DNA of 64,000 nt from the NCBI RefSeq assembly GCF_019397265.1, contig NZ_CP068985.1, positions 6,917,001-6,981,000 on the forward strand. Direction: 5' to 3'. Both the position numbers and the translations under genes were made by a program. Shown here one piece after another: positions 60,592 through 64,000 of this stretch (position 1 is its first letter; each line of letters starts with the position of its first letter). This stretch comes from Nonomuraea coxensis DSM 45129 (GTDB lineage Bacteria; Actinomycetota; Actinomycetes; Streptosporangiales; Streptosporangiaceae). The notes under the pieces were generated by a model. The model searched no databases. It was not told where the DNA came from and was given only the letters and a program-made list of their open reading frames with translations.

Positions 60592-61938
60592 TCAGGCCGG
60601 GCCGGTGTCGCCGAGGTGGGCCGCCGGCACGGGGATCGACGGGAACGGGTTGTCGGGCAGGAGGATGACGCGGCGGGCCTGCCGGGGCCGCAGGGCGGCG
60701 TCGAGGTGGAGCAGGGCCGCACCGATGCCGGCCGCGCCCACCATGTAGCCGGTGTCGGCGCTCACCTCGCCGGGCCGTAACCGCCGGTACGCCTGGTACC
60801 AGCGGAACCCGCGGTCGTCGTGGTCGGTGGCCGCGCCGATGAGGTGGCGGGCGAGCCGTTGGGCGTAGGCGAGGTGGGTGGCGTCGCCGGTCTCCGCCCA
60901 GAGGCCGGTGAACAGCTCCAGCAGCCCGGCCGAGCCGCAGCACTGGCAGGCCGTGTTCCAGAAGCCGGGGGTGCGCCGCTCCGGCACGCCGCTGCGGACG
61001 ATGCCGCCGGCCAGCCGCTCCACCCATTCGAGGTGGCCCCGGTCGCCGGTGACCCGGTGGAGCTCCTGGAACATCCGGGCCACGCCCGCCGAGCCGGAGC
61101 AGAACCCGAGGTAGTGCAGGCCGCGTCCCTGCGGCACGTGGTGGGGCACCAGCGCGCACCGGTCGGTGACGACGCTGACCTCGCGGACGAAGCCCGCGCC
61201 CCGGCCGGCCGCCTCCAGGAAGCGGGACTCGCCGGTCTGGCCGTACAGGCGGGCGAGGAGGAACGCGGTCCCCGCGGTGCCGGCCAGGAACCCGGGGGTG
61301 ACGGCGTCCGTGGGCAGGTCGGGGCAGTCGCCGAAGCGGTGGCCGGGGACGGCGAGCCCGGCGACGCGCTCCCCCGCCTCCACCGCGATCTCCTCGTAGC
61401 GCGGCACGCCGAGGGCGGTGGCGGCGCGCAGCAGCCCGAGGACGATGCCGCCGTCGCCGCGCTGGGCGGGGTCGCCGGTCCAGCCGGGGCCGCCGGGGAG
61501 CGGCCGGGCGGACCGGACGACGTGTTCGGCGGCGGCCCGCGCCGCCGACTCCAGCCGCTCGTCGCCGAGCGCCCATCCGGCCTCGGCGAGCGCCACGACG
61601 GTGCCGGTGAGGCCGTGGTAGAGCGTGAGGTCCTGCTGCTCGCGCCAGGTGGCGGCGAGCCGGCGCGCCCCGGCCGCGGCGTCCTCCAGGTACGCCTCGT
61701 GCCCGGTCGCGGCGGCGAGCTCCAGGAAGAACAGCACGATGCCGGCCGACCCCGCGTAGAGGGGGGCGGGCTCGGGGGCGGCCAGCGCGGAGCGCCCGCG
61801 GGCGTCCGGGTTGGCCGCCCAGGTGCGCCCCGTCGCGTCGTCGCGGGCGGCGGTGCGGATCCACCGGCCGGCCAGGATGGCGGCGGTCAAGGGCGTCTCG
61901 GCGCGCTCGCGCGGCGAGCGGGTCTTGTCCGAACCCAT
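60592..61938 (-). CDS. LanC-like (lanthionine synthetase C family) protein
   Basis: 448 residues of alpha/alpha toroid repeats (AGSAGIVLFFLELAAATGHEAYLEDA, LYHGLTGTVVALAEAGWALGD, GFLAGTAGTAFLLARLYGQTGE each shown in part). The zinc region reads GFCSGSAGV and CQCCGSAGL: compared with nisin cyclase, the first Cys and the second Cys are kept but the Cys-His pair is Cys-Cys. No LanB, LanM, kinase-lyase or precursor gene is adjacent, so a stand-alone cyclase or LanCL-like role must be considered. ATG 61938. Confidence 0.88.
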   Translation of the reverse strand: MGSDKTRSPRERAETPLTAAILAGRWIRTAARDDATGRTWAANPDARGRSALAAPEPAPLYAGSAGIVLFFLELAAATGHEAYLEDAAAGARRLAATWREQQDLTLYHGLTGTVVALAEAGWALGDERLESAARAAAEHVVRSARPLPGGPGWTGDPAQRGDGGIVLGLLRAATALGVPRYEEIAVEAGERVAGLAVPGHRFGDCPDLPTDAVTPGFLAGTAGTAFLLARLYGQTGESRFLEAAGRGAGFVREVSVVTDRCALVPHHVPQGRGLHYLGFCSGSAGVARMFQELHRVTGDRGHLEWVERLAGGIVRSGVPERRTPGFWNTACQCCGSAGLLELFTGLWAETGDATHLAYAQRLARHLIGAATDHDDRGFRWYQAYRRLRPGEVSADTGYMVGAAGIGAALLHLDAALRPRQARRVILLPDNPFPSIPVPAAHLGDTGPA

Positions 61939-62006
61939 ACGTTTGATTATCCCACACTTCTGGTAGGAAATTTAGGGCACTGGTCGAGTCGCCTGGAGGG
62001 AAGACG

Positions 62007-62957
62007 GTGGCCCTGCCCGATTTCCTGATCGCGGGCGTGCCCAAAGCCGGCACGACCGCCCTGCACACAGCGCTGCGGCAGCATCCCGAACTCTACCTGC
62101 CCACGATCAAGGAACCGAAGTTCTTCCTCACCGACGGCCCGCCGCCCGAGCGCGGCGGCCCCGGCGACGTGGAGACCTACCGGGAGCACGTCTGGCGGCT
62201 CGAGGAGTACGAGGCGCTGTTCGCCGACGCGCCCGCGGGCGCGCTGACCGGCGAGTCCACCCCGTTCTACCTCTACGACGCCGGGGCGCGCCGCCGGATC
62301 AGGTCCCTCGTCCCGGACGTCCGGATCATCGTCACGCTGCGGGACCCCGTCGAGCGCGCCCACTCCAACTGGACGCACCTCTGGTCGGCCGGGCTTGAGC
62401 CGATCGGCGACCTCGTACGCGCCTGCGAGGCCGAGCCGGAGCGCGTCGCCGCCGGCTGGTCGCACTTCTGGCACTACGTCGGCCTCGGCCGCTACGGCGA
62501 GCAGCTGGCCGACCTGTTCGAGCTGTTCCCGCGCGAGCAGGTGCTCGTCTTCCGCTACCGGGACGTCGTGGACCGCCCGGCCGAGACCCTCGACCGCATC
62601 TGCGCCTTCCTCGGCGTGCGGCAAGGGCTGCTCACCGAGGTGCCCCGGCGGAACGTGACCGCGCACCCCGCCCCCGGCGCCCGGCACGCCGTGCTGTCCA
62701 CGCTGGCCCGCCGCCTGCCCGCCCTGGCCCGGCCGATCGAGGGCCTGCTCCAGCACCGGGGCGAGGCCCGCCGCCCGCTGTCGTGGGAGCGGCGGCAGCG
62801 GCTCATCCCGTACTTCGCCGAGGACGTCGCGCTGCTCCAGCGGGTCACCGGCGAGGACTTCGGCGACTGGCTGCGGCCGAGGGAACGCTCCGGCGGCCTG
62901 GTCGGCGTCCGGCCGCCGGGGCAGCGGCAGTCACGCAACGGCCGCCGCGGCCGATGA
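62007..62957 (+). CDS. PAPS-dependent sulfotransferase
   Basis: 316 residues. 5'-phosphosulfate loop AGVPKAGTTALHTAL, Glu/Lys in KEPKFFL, 3'-phosphate site LRDPVERAHSNW: the heparan-sulfate-type/bacterial StaL-like sulfotransferase fold. GTG 62007 has GGAGGGAAG upstream. Divergent from the LanC-like gene (68 bp). Acceptor unknown. Confidence 0.9.
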   Translation: MALPDFLIAGVPKAGTTALHTALRQHPELYLPTIKEPKFFLTDGPPPERGGPGDVETYREHVWRLEEYEALFADAPAGALTGESTPFYLYDAGARRRIRSLVPDVRIIVTLRDPVERAHSNWTHLWSAGLEPIGDLVRACEAEPERVAAGWSHFWHYVGLGRYGEQLADLFELFPREQVLVFRYRDVVDRPAETLDRICAFLGVRQGLLTEVPRRNVTAHPAPGARHAVLSTLARRLPALARPIEGLLQHRGEARRPLSWERRQRLIPYFAEDVALLQRVTGEDFGDWLRPRERSGGLVGVRPPGQRQSRNGRRGR

Positions 62958-62958
62958 G

Positions 62959-63855
62959 CTAGCGCAGCTCGGTGCGCAGCTCGTGGGCGCCGTCCTCGCG
63001 GGTGTACTCGTAGTAGAGGCGGGTCCCGCCGCCGGGCAGGTCCACGAGCTCCAGGTAGCGCAGGCCGCCGCCGCCGTACGGCGAGCGCGCCGCGGGCCGC
63101 TCGCCCACGGCGGTCAGCGCGGCGGGATCGGCCCCGGTCGCGATGCCGGTGCGCTCCTCGTAGTTCTCGTCCGCGCCGGCCCGGCCGTCGTAGAAGGCCA
63201 CCACCCGGTCGCCGTCGAAACGCACCGCGCTCACGCGGACGCCGCGCGCGTCCCACAGCCCCGGCCGGCCGCTCAGCGCCGTGCCCTGCCAGGTCCACTC
63301 CAGGCCGTCGGAGCTGGTGGCGTAGTCGGTGACCATCCGGTCGGCCTCGTCGGGGTCGGCGAGCGGGTGGCAGGAGGCCCACAGGTGCCACACGCCGTCC
63401 CGCCTGACGATCACGGTGTCCTTCACGCCGGTCTTCGGATCGCCGGGCAGGACCGTGACGCGGGTGCGGGGGTCGAACGCGCCGGGCTCGCCGGCCTCCA
63501 GCGCCTCCACCCGCCAGTGCTTGGTGCCGGTGGTGGCGCAGCTCAGGTAGAGCCGCCAGCGCCCGTCGGGCAGGCGGACGAGGGAGGGCCGCTCCAGCGA
63601 CTCGGCGTCCATCTCCTCCCGCGTGATCGTGGTGAGCGTCTCGAAGCGCTCGCCGTCCACGGAGCGGGCGATCACCACCGCGTAGCCGCGGCCCTGCCCG
63701 ACGGGGCGGCGCAGCCGGTAGGCCAGGTGGATGAGCCCGTCGGCGGCGACGGCGCTGGGCGCGCCCGCCCAGTGCCCCTCCCCCGGCGACGGCGGCGCGA
63801 TCGCCACGCGGGCGCGGGCCGGGTCGGGCAGGAGGGCGTTCTCGTCGATCGGCAT
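62959..63855 (-). CDS. Five-bladed beta-propeller protein, glycoside hydrolase family 43/62/130-like
   Basis: 298 residues. Repeated blade motifs: HWAGAPSAVAADGLIHLAYRL, LERPSLVRLPDGRWRLYLSC, VKDTVIVRRDGVWHLWASCH, GVRVSAVRFDGDRVVAFYDGR, RYLELVDLPGGGTRLYYEY (each shown in part). This is the clan of furanosidases and mannosyl phosphorylases, but I cannot place the three catalytic acids with certainty. No signal peptide, so cytoplasmic. Start ATG 63855. Confidence 0.72.
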   Translation of the reverse strand: MPIDENALLPDPARARVAIAPPSPGEGHWAGAPSAVAADGLIHLAYRLRRPVGQGRGYAVVIARSVDGERFETLTTITREEMDAESLERPSLVRLPDGRWRLYLSCATTGTKHWRVEALEAGEPGAFDPRTRVTVLPGDPKTGVKDTVIVRRDGVWHLWASCHPLADPDEADRMVTDYATSSDGLEWTWQGTALSGRPGLWDARGVRVSAVRFDGDRVVAFYDGRAGADENYEERTGIATGADPAALTAVGERPAARSPYGGGGLRYLELVDLPGGGTRLYYEYTREDGAHELRTELR

Positions 63856-63969
63856 GGGACCGAGCGTAGGGCTGGACGGGGTGCCGGGCATCGCCGCTTG
63901 CCCCTTCTTTATGGTTCTCCTCATTGCCTATGGACTTTACCGGGAACCTGGGGCTTCTACCCTACCTGT

Positions 63970-64000
63970 ATGACCCCGCACACCTTCACGATCACCGCCG
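63970..64000 (+). CDS. Possible start of a plus-strand gene cut by the window end
   Basis: ATG 63970 begins MTPHTFTITA and runs off the window. The 114-bp gap to the left is AT-richer than its surroundings and carries TTTACC and TACCCT about 16-17 bp apart shortly before the ATG, which would suit a leaderless or short-leader message. Too short to identify. Confidence 0.35.
   Translation, partial: MTPHTFTITA

Overview
The window is very GC-rich, densely packed DNA with many GTGA/ATGA stop-start overlaps, frequent GTG and some TTG starts, and an actinobacterial gene set: F420-dependent oxidoreductase, dnaE2 with an actinobacterial-type SOS box, paired dynamin-like GTPases, a PASTA-less Ser/Thr kinase, an Rv0909/MT0933-type antitoxin and a baeRF protein. 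It looks like chromosomal DNA of a soil actinomycete, perhaps Streptosporangiales; the family is an inference. I saw no rRNA, tRNA, CRISPR array, insertion sequence or prophage.

Left part (1-24.7 kb). A TetR-type repressor (partial) faces an acyl-CoA degradation island: acyl-CoA dehydrogenase, NDP-forming acyl-CoA ligase, a thiolase-fold/DUF35 pair and a VOC protein. Four copies of one 17-bp inverted repeat (CTAGAAT-N3-ATTCTAG) sit before these genes and define a local regulon. A degraded MFS gene, ettA, a GGDEF protein with a long Gln/Pro tail and a gene-poor 0.7 kb follow. Next come an ssb paralogue, two coupled GTPases, and a cobalamin run (cobA/cysG fusion, cobT, cbiX-like, cobL) interrupted by a ureohydrolase. 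A tandem GNAT, and a DUF2795 + baeRF pair end this part.

Middle (24.6-38 kb). lutABC (lactate oxidation) is divergent from a FadR-type regulator with two clear operator half-sites between them; then a sulfatase and an F420-type LLM oxidoreductase. At 30.6-37.3 kb lies the most interesting locus: a 67-residue peptide with 12 cysteines and an Ala-rich leader junction. It has its own promoter and a strong stem-loop behind it, then a membrane thioredoxin, an ABC exporter and an S26 signal peptidase, all overlapping by GTGA, then an orphan response regulator; a MacB/FtsX-type ABC pair is divergent. It looks like a self-contained make-oxidise-export-cleave system for a disulfide-rich secreted peptide.

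Right part (38-64 kb). A DUF6504-dnaE2 operon with an SOS box upstream; a GntR-linked ABC importer with a HAD phosphatase (2-aminoethylphosphonate-like by context only); a Ser/Thr kinase with an extracytoplasmic domain; a TetR / ABC-F / virginiamycin-B-lyase resistance cassette; a quinone reductase; an ABC-2 transporter with a PucR regulator; a patatin/acyltransferase pair; cobQ; an MT0933-type antitoxin; a LanC-like protein without its partners; a sulfotransferase; and a five-bladed-propeller glycosidase-like protein. Several coding regions carry short in-frame tandem DNA repeats (6, 9, 12, 18 bp), a recurrent feature of this window.
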